From: Streptomyces sp. NBC_00569
GTDB lineage: Bacteria > Actinomycetota > Actinomycetes > Streptomycetales > Streptomycetaceae
Assembly: GCF_036345255.1 (NCBI RefSeq)
Contig: NZ_CP107783.1
Location: 6,494,001-6,558,000 of the forward strand
Length of the DNA stretch: 64,000 nucleotides
Reading direction: 5' to 3'
Positions within the stretch are counted from its first letter, which is position 1. Every line of letters starts with the position of its first letter. The notes beneath the pieces were generated by a model. It had not been told where the DNA came from and did not search any database. It saw nothing but the letters and a program-made list of their open reading frames with translations. A program made the translations under genes and the position numbers. Below are positions 7,039 to 15,401 of this stretch, one piece after another.

Positions 7039-9319
7039 CGCCCCGTAGGCGCCGCCGCCGACCAGCGCGCCCACTTCGGCACCGGCTCCGGCGAGGACCG
7101 CGAGGACGAATCCGTCCAGGTGCCCGACCGCGCCCTCCTCGACAACTCCCTGGTGGCGAAGGCCGCTTCGGCCCCCGGCGCGCGCACCGCCGTCGCCGAC
7201 CTGACCTTCCCCGTGCAGCGGGACAGGAATCCGCTCACCGCCCACAACTGGGGCTCCACCGCATTCACCGGCGAGAAGCTCACCGCGGGCCGCGCCCCGC
7301 ACCCCGGCGAAGCCGTCCTCGCCGGCACGGCCGCCTCCGTCGGCGACCACGTCACCCTCACCACCCCGGAGGGCACCCGCGCCTACCGCGTCTCCGGGAC
7401 CACCGCCACACAGCCGCACCCCACCGCCTGGCTCGCCGACTCCGAAGCCGTACGCGTCTCGGGACAGCCCGGCCGCATCGACGCCATCGCCGTACTCCCC
7501 AAGTCCGGAGTCGCCGACGGAACCCTCAAGGCCCAGGTCGCCCACGCGCTCGGCGCCAGGGCGGACGTCCACACCGGCGACGACCGAGGCGCCGCCGAGG
7601 ACGGCTCGCTCGCCGAGGCCAGGGAACTCCTCACCGGACTCGGCGGATCCTTCGGCGGGATCGCCGCCACCGTCGCCGCGTTCACCGCCGCCGGCACCGT
7701 CGCCCTCTCCGTCGGCCAGCGCGCCCGCGAGTTCGCCCTGCTGCGCGCCATCGGCACGACGCCCCGCCAGATCCGCCGCTCCATCGCCACCGAGACCCTC
7801 CTCGTCGCCCCGCTCGCGGGCGCCGCCGGCTGCCTGCCCGGCATCGCGCTCGCCCGCTGGTGGTTCGGCCGGCTCAAGGAGAAGGGCGCGATCCCGCCGC
7901 CCGTCGACCTCTCGGTCTCGTACATCCCGCTGCTCGCCGCCGTCGGCACCGCCCTGCTCACCGCGCTCGCCGCCGGTTACACGGCGGCCCGCCGCCCCTC
8001 GCGCATGAAGCCCGGCCAGGCCCTGTCCGAGGCGTCCACCGAGCGGTTGCGGGTGGGCTGGATCCGCACGCCGCTGGGTGTCGCGGCGGCCGTCGGCGGC
8101 GCCGTCTGCGCCGGGCTCGCCGCCTCCGCCACCGGCGAGGACGCGGCCAACGCGGCGCTCGGCGTCGTCATGCTGTTCATGCTCGCGGTCGCCCTGCTCG
8201 GCCCTCTCGTGGCCCGCGCCTGCGCCGCCCTGTTCGGGCTTCCGCTGCGCACGGCGGGCGCCTCCGCGAACCTCGCCGCGGCCAACTCCCGTACGAACGC
8301 GCGCCGTCTGGCCTCGGCGATCACGCCGATCGTCCTCGCCATGGCGTTCTCCTCGGTCCTCGTCTTCATGCACACGAGTGAGGACCGGGTCGCGAGCGAC
8401 CAGCAGAAGGCCGGCATCACCGCCGACCACATCGTCACCGGGGACGCGGGCCTCGCCCCCGACGCCGTACGGCAGGCGGCACAGACCTCCGGCGTGACCT
8501 CGGCCGTCGGCCTCCTCAAGACGTCCGTCCTCGTCCCGGCCGGATCCGGCGGTGACCGCCGGCTGGAGCCGGCGTCCGCCCAGGGCGTCACCGGCACGGC
8601 ACGCGACCTCGCCCACGTCCAGAACCTCGACGTACAGGACGGCGCCCTCACTCTGCACCCCGGACAGATCGCCCTCGACGCCAACCTCGCCAGGACCGCC
8701 CATGTCTCCGTCGGCGACCGACTGGAGATCCGCCTGCCCGACGGCACCAAAACGGCCCCCGAGGTCGCGGCGACCTACGGCAGGGGCCTCGGGCTCTCCC
8801 AGGTGACGCTGCCCGGGGCCGACCTGGCCGGCCACGTCACCGCGTCCTTCGGCACGGAGCTGTGGACGAAGGGCGGCACACCGCACTCCCTGGCCCCGCT
8901 CGGGACGGTCCTGGACCGCGGCGACCACACCACGGCCCGGTCCCTCGACCGTGAGCTCAACGCCTGGGCGAACACGGTCATGGCCGCGGTCCTGGGCGGA
9001 TTTGCCGCCGTCGCCGCCGTCAACACCCTCGTCATGACGGTCCTCGACCGGCGCCGCGAACTCGGCACGCTCCGGCTGATCGGCTCCACCCACCGCCAGG
9101 TCATGCGCATGATCCGCTGGGAGACGCTCCTGGTCGCCCTCGCAGGCATCGGGCTCGGCACGGGCATCGCCGTCGCCACCCTGGTGCCGATGATGAACGG
9201 CCTGACAGGGCGGTCCCCGTACATCCCGCCGCTCGTGTACGGCTCCTTCGCCGGGTCCGTCCTGGTCCTCGGCCCGGCCGCCACCGCGCTCCCGGCCCGG
9301 GCGGCCCTGCGCAGGCCCG

Positions 9320-9325
9320 TAGGGT
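9320..9325 (+). promoter_or_regulatory. -10 element TAGGGT for the HD gene (leaderless)
   Basis: TAGGGT ends 7 bases before the ATG at 9333, within the last codons of the permease. No SD is present, so the downstream gene is probably transcribed on its own as a leaderless mRNA even though it overlaps the permease stop. Confidence 0.55.
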
Positions 9326-9332
9326 CGGCCGC

Positions 9333-9776
9333 ATGCTGACCCTCGCCGAGGTGGAGGCCCTGGCACGCAGGGCCCACGCCACCCAGACGGACAAGGCCGG
9401 ACGCCCCTACGCGGAACACCTGGAGGCGGTCGCCGAAGGTGTACGCGCCCGGGGCGGCGACGACGAGCAGATCGCGGCGGCCTGGCTGCACGACGCGATC
9501 GAGGACGACGCGCTCTCACCGCAGTGGCTGGCCGCGGCGGACCTCACGGACCGCACGAAGGCCGTCGTCCTCGCCCTCACCAAGCGCTCCGGAGAGCCTC
9601 AAGAGGCCTACGCGCAACGAATTCTGGCCACTCCGGGCGCGCTGCTGGTGAAGGAGTCGGACCTGGCCCACAACGCGGACCCCGCCCGTCTGGCGGCCCT
9701 GGACACAGCGACGAGGGAGCGCCTGACAAGCAAGTACGCGGGGATGAGATCGCTACTGGGCATCAACGAGCCGTAG
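9333..9776 (+). CDS. Small HD-domain phosphohydrolase (SpoT/MESH1-like hydrolase fold)
   Basis: 147 residues. RPYAEHLEAVAEGV supplies the first His, AAAWLHDAIEDD is the HD motif (about residues 50-57) and KESDLAHNADPARL gives the last metal-binding Asp, in the order found in the (p)ppGpp-hydrolase domain of SpoT and in MESH1. No synthetase, TGS or ACT domain is present. Family knowledge suggests hydrolysis of a nucleotide with a 3' diphosphate or monophosphate; the real substrate is unknown. The start overlaps the permease stop by seven bases and has its own leaderless promoter. Confidence 0.82.
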   Translation: MLTLAEVEALARRAHATQTDKAGRPYAEHLEAVAEGVRARGGDDEQIAAAWLHDAIEDDALSPQWLAAADLTDRTKAVVLALTKRSGEPQEAYAQRILATPGALLVKESDLAHNADPARLAALDTATRERLTSKYAGMRSLLGINEP

Positions 9777-9793
9777 GCGAGCCGTCCCCGCAC

Positions 9794-9837
9794 GGCGGGG
9801 GCGGGGACCCGGGCGACAAGCCCGACACGCCCCCGCC
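9794..9837. terminator. Hairpin between convergent genes
   Basis: GGCGGGGGCG (9794-9803) pairs with CGCCCCCGCC (9828-9837), with an inner GGGC/GCCC stem. It sits between the HD gene and the convergent acyltransferase and could stop transcription in both directions. No T-run follows. Confidence 0.55.
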
Positions 9838-9858
9838 CGGCAACCGGCGACGGCACCC

Positions 9859-11052
9859 TCAGGCGCGGACCCGCCCACGATCCCGCGCCACCTCGGCCGC
9901 GTCCTTCTTGAACGCCCACTCCATCTTCGGCTCCATCGCGAACCGGAACATCCGCTGGACCGGGGGAGTGCACAGGACCGTGATCAGGGAGGCCGCGACG
10001 ACCGTCACGAACACCTCGCCCAGCGGCTTGTGCAGCCAGGCGTAGTCGTCGAACCAGCCCCAGAACCGCGAGCCCTTCGCGATGAAGCCGTGCAGCAGGT
10101 AGCCGTACAGCGTCCCCGCGCCCAGCACGGTGAACCACATCTTCCGCCGCGGCACCCAGGCGAAGAAGCACGCGGTGAGGACGACCGAGCAGCCGAAGAG
10201 CGCGAACGTCATCACGGCACCGGCCCACCACGGCGCGCCCAGCTCCTGCGCGCTGTCGCGGTGGTAGAACCACGCCGACGTCATCCGCGGAGCGGCCCAG
10301 TAGGCCAGCACCAGGGCCGCCGCGAAGATCGGCACGGACAGGATCCGCACCTCACGCCGGCGCACCAGCTGGAAGTGCTCGGGCTTCAGGAACAGGCCGA
10401 CCACGAAGAAGGGGAGGAACTGCAGTACGCGCTGGAGATCGAGGTCGTCGCCGATGTCGGGGGAGACGGAGGCGAGTACGGCGATGGCGACGGCGAGCGG
10501 CACCGGCCAGCGGACGATCTTCCACAGCGGGGTGGTGAGCCGCCACACGAACAGGGCGACCAGGAACCAGGTCAGATACCAGGGGTCGAGCAGGCTGAAC
10601 GGCTGGGTCGGATCGTTGTCCGCCCAGCGCTTGAAGAAGGTGTACGCGACCTCGAAGATCACGTACGGCACCGCGACCCCGGTGATGAGGCGCCGGAGCC
10701 GGTCGGGCCGCATGTCGAAGCTGCGGGAGAAGTAACCGGAGATCACGATGAACGCCGGCATGTGGAACGTGTAGACGGTCATGTAGAGCGCCTCGGCGAC
10801 GCGGCTGTGATCCGTCAGCGGTTCCCAGGAGTGGCCCATCGCGACCAGCACGATGGCCAGGTACTTGGCGTTGTCGAAGAACGCGTCCCGCTGTTTCGCG
10901 GGCTTGGCGGCCGGTGTGGGGGGAGCGGCTGCCGTATTCGGTGGCTGATGGGCGGGGGCCGTCTGTGCCGCAGGGAGCGGGGCTCGGGTGGGGGCAGCGC
11001 GGAACATCTGAGGCACCTTAGCGGCGCCCGCGGTATTTCGTAAAACCCTCAC
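9859..11052 (-). CDS. Integral membrane acyltransferase (AT3/OafA family)
   Basis: 397 residues. After a Pro/Ala-rich cytoplasmic head of about 50 residues, RDAFFDNAKYLAIVLVAMGHSWEPL carries the family's N-terminal signature with the catalytic-type His in a GHSW context, and FHMPAFIVISGYFSRS the R/K-x10-H-like second motif. About ten membrane helices follow. Members transfer acyl groups to cell-surface sugars, peptidoglycan or small molecules. The GTG at 11052 has a near-perfect AAGGAGG seven bases upstream. The closest visible relatives in my memory are Streptomyces fucose 4-O-acetylase-like proteins. Confidence 0.88.
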   Translation of the reverse strand: MRVLRNTAGAAKVPQMFRAAPTRAPLPAAQTAPAHQPPNTAAAPPTPAAKPAKQRDAFFDNAKYLAIVLVAMGHSWEPLTDHSRVAEALYMTVYTFHMPAFIVISGYFSRSFDMRPDRLRRLITGVAVPYVIFEVAYTFFKRWADNDPTQPFSLLDPWYLTWFLVALFVWRLTTPLWKIVRWPVPLAVAIAVLASVSPDIGDDLDLQRVLQFLPFFVVGLFLKPEHFQLVRRREVRILSVPIFAAALVLAYWAAPRMTSAWFYHRDSAQELGAPWWAGAVMTFALFGCSVVLTACFFAWVPRRKMWFTVLGAGTLYGYLLHGFIAKGSRFWGWFDDYAWLHKPLGEVFVTVVAASLITVLCTPPVQRMFRFAMEPKMEWAFKKDAAEVARDRGRVRA

Positions 11053-11541
11053 GTCAAATCCTCCTTACCGCGCGTGTGCCCCCGATTCGGAGAAGTCTGC
11101 ATACCGATGGCGAAGTTTTCGCAGGTCTTCCGGAAGGACTTCGGGAGGCATCCATATGAGTCCGTTATGACCACTCTCATCCTGATTAAATAGTGCATAT
11201 CGGCCGGACTCGACCACTCTGGATGTGGCCCCCGCGACAATTCGAATTCGCTGCGAACAACACGCGCGTGACCTGCGTGCCCGCGATGTGGACATGCTGT
11301 GTGTGCATGGAAACGATCAGGCCGAATTACCGGCCGCGGGAACCCACGGAATTGCCCGGGGAACAGGCGCTGATCATGTGCCCCATGGGTGCGCGGCCGG
11401 CGCGCCGCCGCACGGGGGTGGCCGACGATGCGTCACCCGCCGCATACGGGGGCCGTGTTGGTGGCACGATGGTTCTGGCGGGGGTGTGCGGGGTCGTACC
11501 CCCCGGGCCGGGAGTGCGGACCGACCTAGGGTGTGATCAGT
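11053..11541. other. Long non-coding interval, AT-richer than surroundings
   Basis: About 490 bases without a convincing gene. The part 11090-11260 is markedly less GC-rich than the window and contains CTTCCGGAAG, TTAAATAGTGCATAT and an ACAATTCGAATTCGC palindrome-like stretch. Short open frames exist but have no typical codon bias, no SD and no recognisable product. It must contain the promoter of the acyltransferase gene (minus strand) and possibly a small RNA. Confidence 0.5.
11527..11532 (+). promoter_or_regulatory. -10 element TAGGGT for the small membrane protein
   Basis: TAGGGT lies 9 bases before GTG 11542 and abuts GTG 11533. No SD is seen; a leaderless or nearly leaderless transcript is likely. 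Confidence 0.45.
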
Positions 11542-11736
11542 GTGGCCATTTCGCTGTCAGTCGTACTGCTGTTGGCGATCATTCTCGTGGTGCTGATCCG
11601 GGGAGGGTCGATCAAGGCCGGGCCTGCCGTCGTGGCGGTCCTGTTCGGGTTCTTCCTGGCCTCGACCGGAATGGCCGACGACATCCAGAGATTCCTGAAC
11701 TCGATAGCGGACACGATCAACTCGATCCAGTTCTGA
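11542..11736 (+). CDS. Small membrane protein, unknown function
   Basis: 64 residues (67 if GTG 11533 is used). Two hydrophobic helices, VAISLSVVLLLAIILVVLI and AGPAVVAVLFGFFLAS, are followed by a polar tail TGMADDIQRFLNSIADTINS with amphipathic helix character. I recall similar 60-70-residue proteins in other Streptomyces but know no function. It stands alone between the non-coding interval and a strong hairpin, next to two tRNA genes. Confidence 0.75.
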   Translation: MAISLSVVLLLAIILVVLIRGGSIKAGPAVVAVLFGFFLASTGMADDIQRFLNSIADTINSIQF

Positions 11737-11767
11737 CCGCTCGGGAGACTGTCCGGCCCAGGATGTG

Positions 11768-11807
11768 AAAAACCCCGGGCCCGGTTCGTGAGAACCGGGC
11801 CCGGGGC
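11768..11807. terminator. Strong hairpin terminator, bidirectional
   Basis: A perfect 15-base stem (11774-11788 with 11793-11807) and a GTGA loop, with five A on the left side (11769-11773), which give a U-run for minus-strand transcripts. It terminates tRNA-Gly and probably also the small membrane protein gene. Confidence 0.85.
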
Positions 11808-11814
11808 CACAAGA

Positions 11815-11885
11815 GCGGGCGACGGGAATCGAACCCGCGTAGCTAGTTTGGAAGACTAGGGCTCTACCATTGAGCTACGCCCGCA
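11815..11885 (-). tRNA. tRNA-Gly (TCC)
   Basis: On the minus strand a full cloverleaf: acceptor GCGGGCG/CGCCCGC, D-arm GCTCAATGGTAGAGC, anticodon loop CTTCCAA with TCC, T-arm GCGGGTTCGATTCCCG, discriminator T. CCA is not encoded. It reads GGA and, by wobble, GGG codons. Confidence 0.97.
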
Positions 11886-12005
11886 CAGCTCGCGCCGCAG
11901 GTCGGTGACCGCGGCAACGGGAAGCATCGTAGCGGGTCGGAGCCCCTCGTCGCACACCGCATTCACTCGGTTCGTAATGCGGCAGCCGCACCGGCCGCGT
12001 GCATG

Positions 12006-12011
12006 TACCCT
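12006..12011 (+). promoter_or_regulatory. -10 element TACCCT of tRNA-Pro
   Basis: TACCCT lies 14 bases before the mature tRNA 5' end, in the expected position for a tRNA promoter. The -35 region is not clear. Confidence 0.4.
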
Positions 12012-12025
12012 ACGTGTCGCACCGA

Positions 12026-12102
12026 CGGGGTGTGGCGCAGCTTGGTAGCGCGTCCGCTTTGGGAGCGGAAGGCCGTGGGTTCAAATCCCGCCACCCCGAC
12101 CA
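12026..12102 (+). tRNA. tRNA-Pro (TGG)
   Basis: Acceptor CGGGGTG/CACCCCG, D-arm GGCGCAGCTTGGTAGCGC, anticodon loop TTTGGGA with TGG, T-arm GTGGGTTCAAATCCCGC, discriminator A and an encoded CCA at 12100-12102. It reads CCA and wobble-paired proline codons. Confidence 0.97.
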
Positions 12103-12151
12103 GCGTCGCAACAGCAGCGTCTCAAGCGGTAGACGCCTCCTCAAGATCGCG

Positions 12152-12182
12152 TTGTGGGTCGGCTCCGGCTTGCCGTTACTAT
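12152..12182 (+). promoter_or_regulatory. Putative tig promoter
   Basis: TTGTGG (12152-12157) and TACTAT (12177-12182) with a 19-base spacer, about 70 bases before the tig GTG. The -10 is good; the spacer is one base over the ideal. Confidence 0.4.
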
Positions 12183-12252
12183 GCAAGCTGCGTGCCCGTG
12201 TGTCTCTTAACCGGGCAGGAACCCAGAAGTCAGCCCCCAAGGAGACCGAACC

Positions 12253-13641
12253 GTGAAGAGCGCCGTGGAGACCCTGAACCCGACCCGGGTTCGGCTCAGC
12301 ATCGAGGTGCCCTTCGAGGAGCTCAAGGACAGCCTCGACGCGGCGTACAAGAAGATCAACCAGCAGGTCACGGTGAAGGGCTTCCGCAAGGGCAAGATCC
12401 CTGCCCGCGTCATCGACCAGCGGTTCGGCCGCGGTGCTGTGCTTGAGGAGGCCGTCAACGACGCGCTTCCGAAGTTCTACACCGAAGCGGTCAACGAGGC
12501 CGAGCTCAACGTGCTGGGCCAGCCCGAGGTCGACATCACGGAGCTGAAGGACGGCGAGACGCTGAACTTCACCGCCGAGGTCGACATCCGTCCCGAGATC
12601 GAGATTCCGGACTACTCCGGCATCGAGGTCGAGGTCGACGCCATCGAGGTCAGCGACGAGGACGTGGACAAGTCGGTGGAGCAGCTCCGCGAGCGCTTCG
12701 CCTCCACCTCCCCGGTCGAGCGTGCCGCCGAGGACGGCGACGTCGTCACGATCGACCTCGAGGCCAAGGTCGACGGCGAGGTGCTCGAGGACGGCGTTGC
12801 GTCCGGCGTCTCGTACACGATCGGCTCCGGCGAGCTCCTCGAGGGCATCGACGAGGCCGTGAAGGGCCTGGAGGCCGGTGGCGAGGCCACCTTCACCTCC
12901 GAGCTCAAGGGCGGCTCCGCCGAGGGCAAGGAGGCCGAGGTCACCGTCAAGGTCACCCAGGTCGCCGCTCGTGAACTGCCGGGCCTGGACGACGAGTTCG
13001 CCCAGCTCGCCTCCGAGTTCGACACCCTCGACGAGCTGAAGGCCGACAGCCGCAAGCGCCTCGAGAACATGAAGCAGTACGACCAGGCCACGCAGGCCCA
13101 GGAGCGCGTCCTGGAGAAGCTGCTCGAGCTGGTCGAGGTCCCCGTTCCCGAGAAGCTGCTCGAGGACGAGGTCAAGACCCGCAAGCACAACCTCGAGCAC
13201 CACCAGCTCGGCCAGATGGGCCTCGACCTCGAGAAGTACCTCGAGATCCAGGGCAAGACGGTCGAGGAGTTCGACGCCGAGACCGCCGAGCAGGCCGTCA
13301 AGGGCATCAAGACGCAGTTCGTCCTCGACGAGCTCGTCAACAAGGAGAAGCTGAACGTCAACCAGGAGGAGCTCACCGAGCACCTCATGCGGCGCGCGCA
13401 GTCCTCCGGCATGTCCCCCGACCAGTTCGCCCAGGCCGTCGTCGAAGGCGGCCAGGTCCCGATGCTGGTCGGCGAGGTCGCCCGCGGCAAGGCCCTCGCG
13501 GTCGTCGTCGAGGCCGCCACGGTCAAGGACACGAACGGCGAGATCGTCGACCTCGAGGACGACGAGGACGAGTCGGCCGCCGCCGGCGAGACCGTCGAGG
13601 CGGACGCCTCCGCCGAGGCCGAGGACAAGAACGAGGCCTGA
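12253..13641 (+). CDS. tig: Trigger factor
   Basis: 462 residues, normal for the family. Ribosome-bound chaperone with three parts: the N-terminal ribosome-binding domain with the signature [12 protein letters not shown] (about residues 44-55; the F-R-K loop docks on L23/L29), an FKBP-type prolyl isomerase domain (about 150-245), and the C-terminal chaperone arms. The tail is very acidic ([19 protein letters not shown]), as in other actinobacterial Tig proteins. GTG start with AAGGAG. It lies upstream of clpP1, as in many bacteria, linking folding with degradation. Confidence 0.97.
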   Translation: MKSAVETLNPTRVRLSIEVPFEELKDSLDAAYKKINQQVTVKGFRKGKIPARVIDQRFGRGAVLEEAVNDALPKFYTEAVNEAELNVLGQPEVDITELKDGETLNFTAEVDIRPEIEIPDYSGIEVEVDAIEVSDEDVDKSVEQLRERFASTSPVERAAEDGDVVTIDLEAKVDGEVLEDGVASGVSYTIGSGELLEGIDEAVKGLEAGGEATFTSELKGGSAEGKEAEVTVKVTQVAARELPGLDDEFAQLASEFDTLDELKADSRKRLENMKQYDQATQAQERVLEKLLELVEVPVPEKLLEDEVKTRKHNLEHHQLGQMGLDLEKYLEIQGKTVEEFDAETAEQAVKGIKTQFVLDELVNKEKLNVNQEELTEHLMRRAQSSGMSPDQFAQAVVEGGQVPMLVGEVARGKALAVVVEAATVKDTNGEIVDLEDDEDESAAAGETVEADASAEAEDKNEA

Positions 13642-13666
13642 GCCTCGGTCTGATCTCTTCTGCGTG

Positions 13667-13702
13667 ACCGGGCCCCGGGACGACATCGTCCCGGGGCCCG
13701 GT
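13667..13702 (+). terminator. tig terminator hairpin
   Basis: A perfect 17-base stem (13667-13683 with 13686-13702) with a two-base loop, 26 bases after the tig stop. It separates tig from the clpP1 promoter. Confidence 0.8.
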
Positions 13703-13725
13703 CGTACCTGCGGGCGGGGTGCGAC

Positions 13726-13743
13726 ATGCGCTCACAGCGAACA
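13726..13743 (+). promoter_or_regulatory. Candidate ClgR operator before clpP1
   Basis: CGCTCACAGCGAAC contains the inverted repeat CGCT-CAC-AGCG with flanking AAC. It fits the core CGCYNANRGCGWWS of the corynebacterial ClgR box. ClgR is known to activate clpP1P2 in Streptomyces and other actinobacteria. The left flank deviates from the published consensus. Confidence 0.5.
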
Positions 13744-13780
13744 GTTCCCCTTGCGGGATTCACCGAAGGGACCCGCGCGT

Positions 13781-13786
13781 TAGGGT
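13781..13786 (+). promoter_or_regulatory. -10 element of clpP1
   Basis: TAGGGT about 40 bases downstream of the candidate ClgR site, with TTCACC at 13759-13764 as a possible -35 (16-base spacer). The operator just upstream of the -35 fits activation. The transcript would have a leader of roughly 120 bases. Confidence 0.45.
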
Positions 13787-13912
13787 CCATGAATACGAGG
13801 GCAGATGAGTCCCCGCAGCCGCCGCCGGAAGGCGGTGTGCAGGTGCGGGTCCCCAGCCCTCCGTACAAGACGCGAGACGGCGCGTTGCCGTCAGAGACGA
13901 GCAGGTGGATAC

Positions 13913-14533
13913 GTGACGAATCTGATGCCCTCCGCCGCCGGTGAGCCGTCCCTCGGTGGTGGCCTCGGCGACCAGGTCTACAGCCGACTGCTCAACGACC
14001 GCATCATCTTCCTGGGCCAGCAGGTCGACGACGAGATCGCCAACAAGATCACTGCCCAGATGCTCCTCCTGGCCGCTGCCGACCAGGACAAGGACATCTA
14101 CCTCTACATCAACAGCCCCGGCGGTTCGGTGACGGCCGGCATGGCGGTCTACGACACCATGCAGTACATCCAGAACGACGTCGTCACCATCGGCATGGGC
14201 ATGGCCGCCTCCATGGGCCAGTTCCTGCTGACCGGCGGTACTCCGGGCAAGCGCTTCGCGCTTCCGAACACGGACATCCTGATGCACCAGGGCTCCGCCG
14301 GCATCGGCGGTACGGCTTCGGACGTCAAGATCCAGGCCGAGTACCTGCTGCGCACCAAGAAGCGCATGGCGGAGATCACCGCCCGGCACTCCGGGCAGAC
14401 CGTCGAGACGATCATCCGTGACGGTGACCGCGACCGCTGGTACACCGCCGAAGAGGCCAAGGAGTACGGCCTCATCGACGAGATCATCAGTGCCGCTACG
14501 GGTGTTCCGGGCGGCGGCGGCACCGGGGCCTGA
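13913..14533 (+). CDS. clpP1: ATP-dependent Clp protease proteolytic subunit ClpP1
   Basis: 206 residues. Serine protease of the ClpP fold; triad Ser100 (MAASMGQ), His125 (LMHQG) and Asp174 (DRDRWYT). In actinobacteria ClpP1 and ClpP2 form a mixed double heptamer that works with ClpX or ClpC. The open frame continues upstream, but GTG 13913 has AGGTGG at the right distance and begins [12 protein letters not shown] as in related Streptomyces proteins; ATG 13925 is an alternative. Clp turnover controls differentiation and stress regulators in this genus. Confidence 0.96.
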   Translation: MTNLMPSAAGEPSLGGGLGDQVYSRLLNDRIIFLGQQVDDEIANKITAQMLLLAAADQDKDIYLYINSPGGSVTAGMAVYDTMQYIQNDVVTIGMGMAASMGQFLLTGGTPGKRFALPNTDILMHQGSAGIGGTASDVKIQAEYLLRTKKRMAEITARHSGQTVETIIRDGDRDRWYTAEEAKEYGLIDEIISAATGVPGGGGTGA

Positions 14534-14586
14534 ATCCCCGGTTACGCGGTCATCCAAGCCCACCTCACAAGGACGGAACACCGACC

Positions 14587-15246
14587 ATGAACAACATCCC
14601 CGGCAGCGGTCTGTACACCGGCCCGCAGGTCGACAACCGCTACGTGATCCCGCGCTTCGTCGAGCGCACCTCGCAGGGCGTGCGTGAGTACGACCCGTAC
14701 GCGAAGCTCTTCGAGGAGCGTGTGATCTTCCTCGGCGTGCAGATCGACGACGCGTCCGCCAACGACGTCATGGCGCAGCTCCTGTGCCTGGAGTCGATGG
14801 ACCCGGACCGCGACATCTCCATCTACATCAACAGCCCCGGCGGCTCCTTCACGGCGCTCACGGCCATCTACGACACGATGCAGTTCGTGAAGCCGGACAT
14901 CCAGACGGTCTGCATGGGCCAGGCGTCCTCCGCGGCCGCCGTGCTCCTCGCGGCCGGTACGCCGGGCAAGCGCATGGCGCTGCCGAACGCCCGCGTCCTG
15001 ATCCACCAGCCCTCCGGCGGCACCGGCCGCGAGCAGCTCTCCGACCTGGAGATCGCCGCGAACGAGATCCTCCGGATGCGTGAGCAGCTCGAGGAGATGC
15101 TGGCCAAGCACTCCACGACGCCGATCGAGAAGATCCGCGACGACATCGAGCGCGACAAGATCCTGACGGCCGAGGACGCCCTGGCGTACGGCCTGATCGA
15201 CCAGATCATCTCCACCCGGAAGATGAACAACACCGCGGCCGCGTGA
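14587..15246 (+). CDS. clpP2: ATP-dependent Clp protease proteolytic subunit ClpP2
   Basis: 219 residues. Paralogue of the preceding gene, with catalytic Ser115 in GQASSAAA, His140 in LIHQPSGG and an Asp near 190 ([10 protein letters not shown]). The sequence differs from ClpP1 at the handle and at the substrate pockets, as expected for a hetero-tetradecamer. It starts 53 bases after clpP1 with AAGGACGGA upstream and is surely cotranscribed with it. Confidence 0.96.
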   Translation: MNNIPGSGLYTGPQVDNRYVIPRFVERTSQGVREYDPYAKLFEERVIFLGVQIDDASANDVMAQLLCLESMDPDRDISIYINSPGGSFTALTAIYDTMQFVKPDIQTVCMGQASSAAAVLLAAGTPGKRMALPNARVLIHQPSGGTGREQLSDLEIAANEILRMREQLEEMLAKHSTTPIEKIRDDIERDKILTAEDALAYGLIDQIISTRKMNNTAAA

Positions 15247-15271
15247 CGCAGCGCTGTATCGTCTGCCGCTC

Positions 15272-15307
15272 CTTGGCACGCTTCACGTCGAAGTGAACCG
15301 TGCCAAG
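15272..15307 (+). terminator. Hairpin between clpP2 and clpX
   Basis: A 15-base stem with one mismatch (15272-15286 and 15293-15307) and a GTCGAA loop, 25 bases after clpP2. No T-run follows, so it could be a partial terminator or an mRNA-stability element that sets clpX expression apart from clpP1P2. Confidence 0.6.
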
Positions 15308-15401
15308 GGGGGCCCGAACGGGGGGCCCGGCAAGGTACCGTCGGATACAGGCACCAGGAGTCGCTTACGCGAGCGTCTCCCAGGCGAAGGGGAAGCACCT
15401 C

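Larger units (their letters stand above)
6839..9339 (+). pseudogene. FtsX-like ABC permease, frameshifted near the N-terminus
   Basis: The gene begins at ATG 6839 with a normal FtsX first helix (residues about 18-40) and ETGVRASVPPE, then hits TAG at 7046-7048. From about 7042 the +1-shifted frame carries the expected continuation APVGAAADQRAHFG and then an uninterrupted permease to 9339, with two further FtsX blocks (helices around 7650-8000 and 8120-8350, and a last set 8970-9300). One base is missing relative to an open frame (or two are extra). The break coincides with a palindromic repeat at 6986-7038 that has no counterpart in the family. The distal part could still be made from GTG 7120 but would lack the first helix. 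A sequencing error in the six-G run at 7019-7024 is possible. Confidence 0.72.

Noticed and set aside
7010..7048. Programmed frameshift to rescue the permease
   Set aside because: No slippery heptamer or downstream pseudoknot of a known type, and the repeat itself explains the break; kept only as a remote option.
6685..9519. A 944-residue minus-strand open frame opposite the permease
   Set aside because: Low-complexity Gly/Arg composition typical of antisense frames in GC-rich DNA; the plus strand has clear FtsX helices.
11225..11536. A 103-residue plus frame in the non-coding interval
   Set aside because: No SD, odd composition rich in Gly, His, Arg and Cys, and no helices or motifs.
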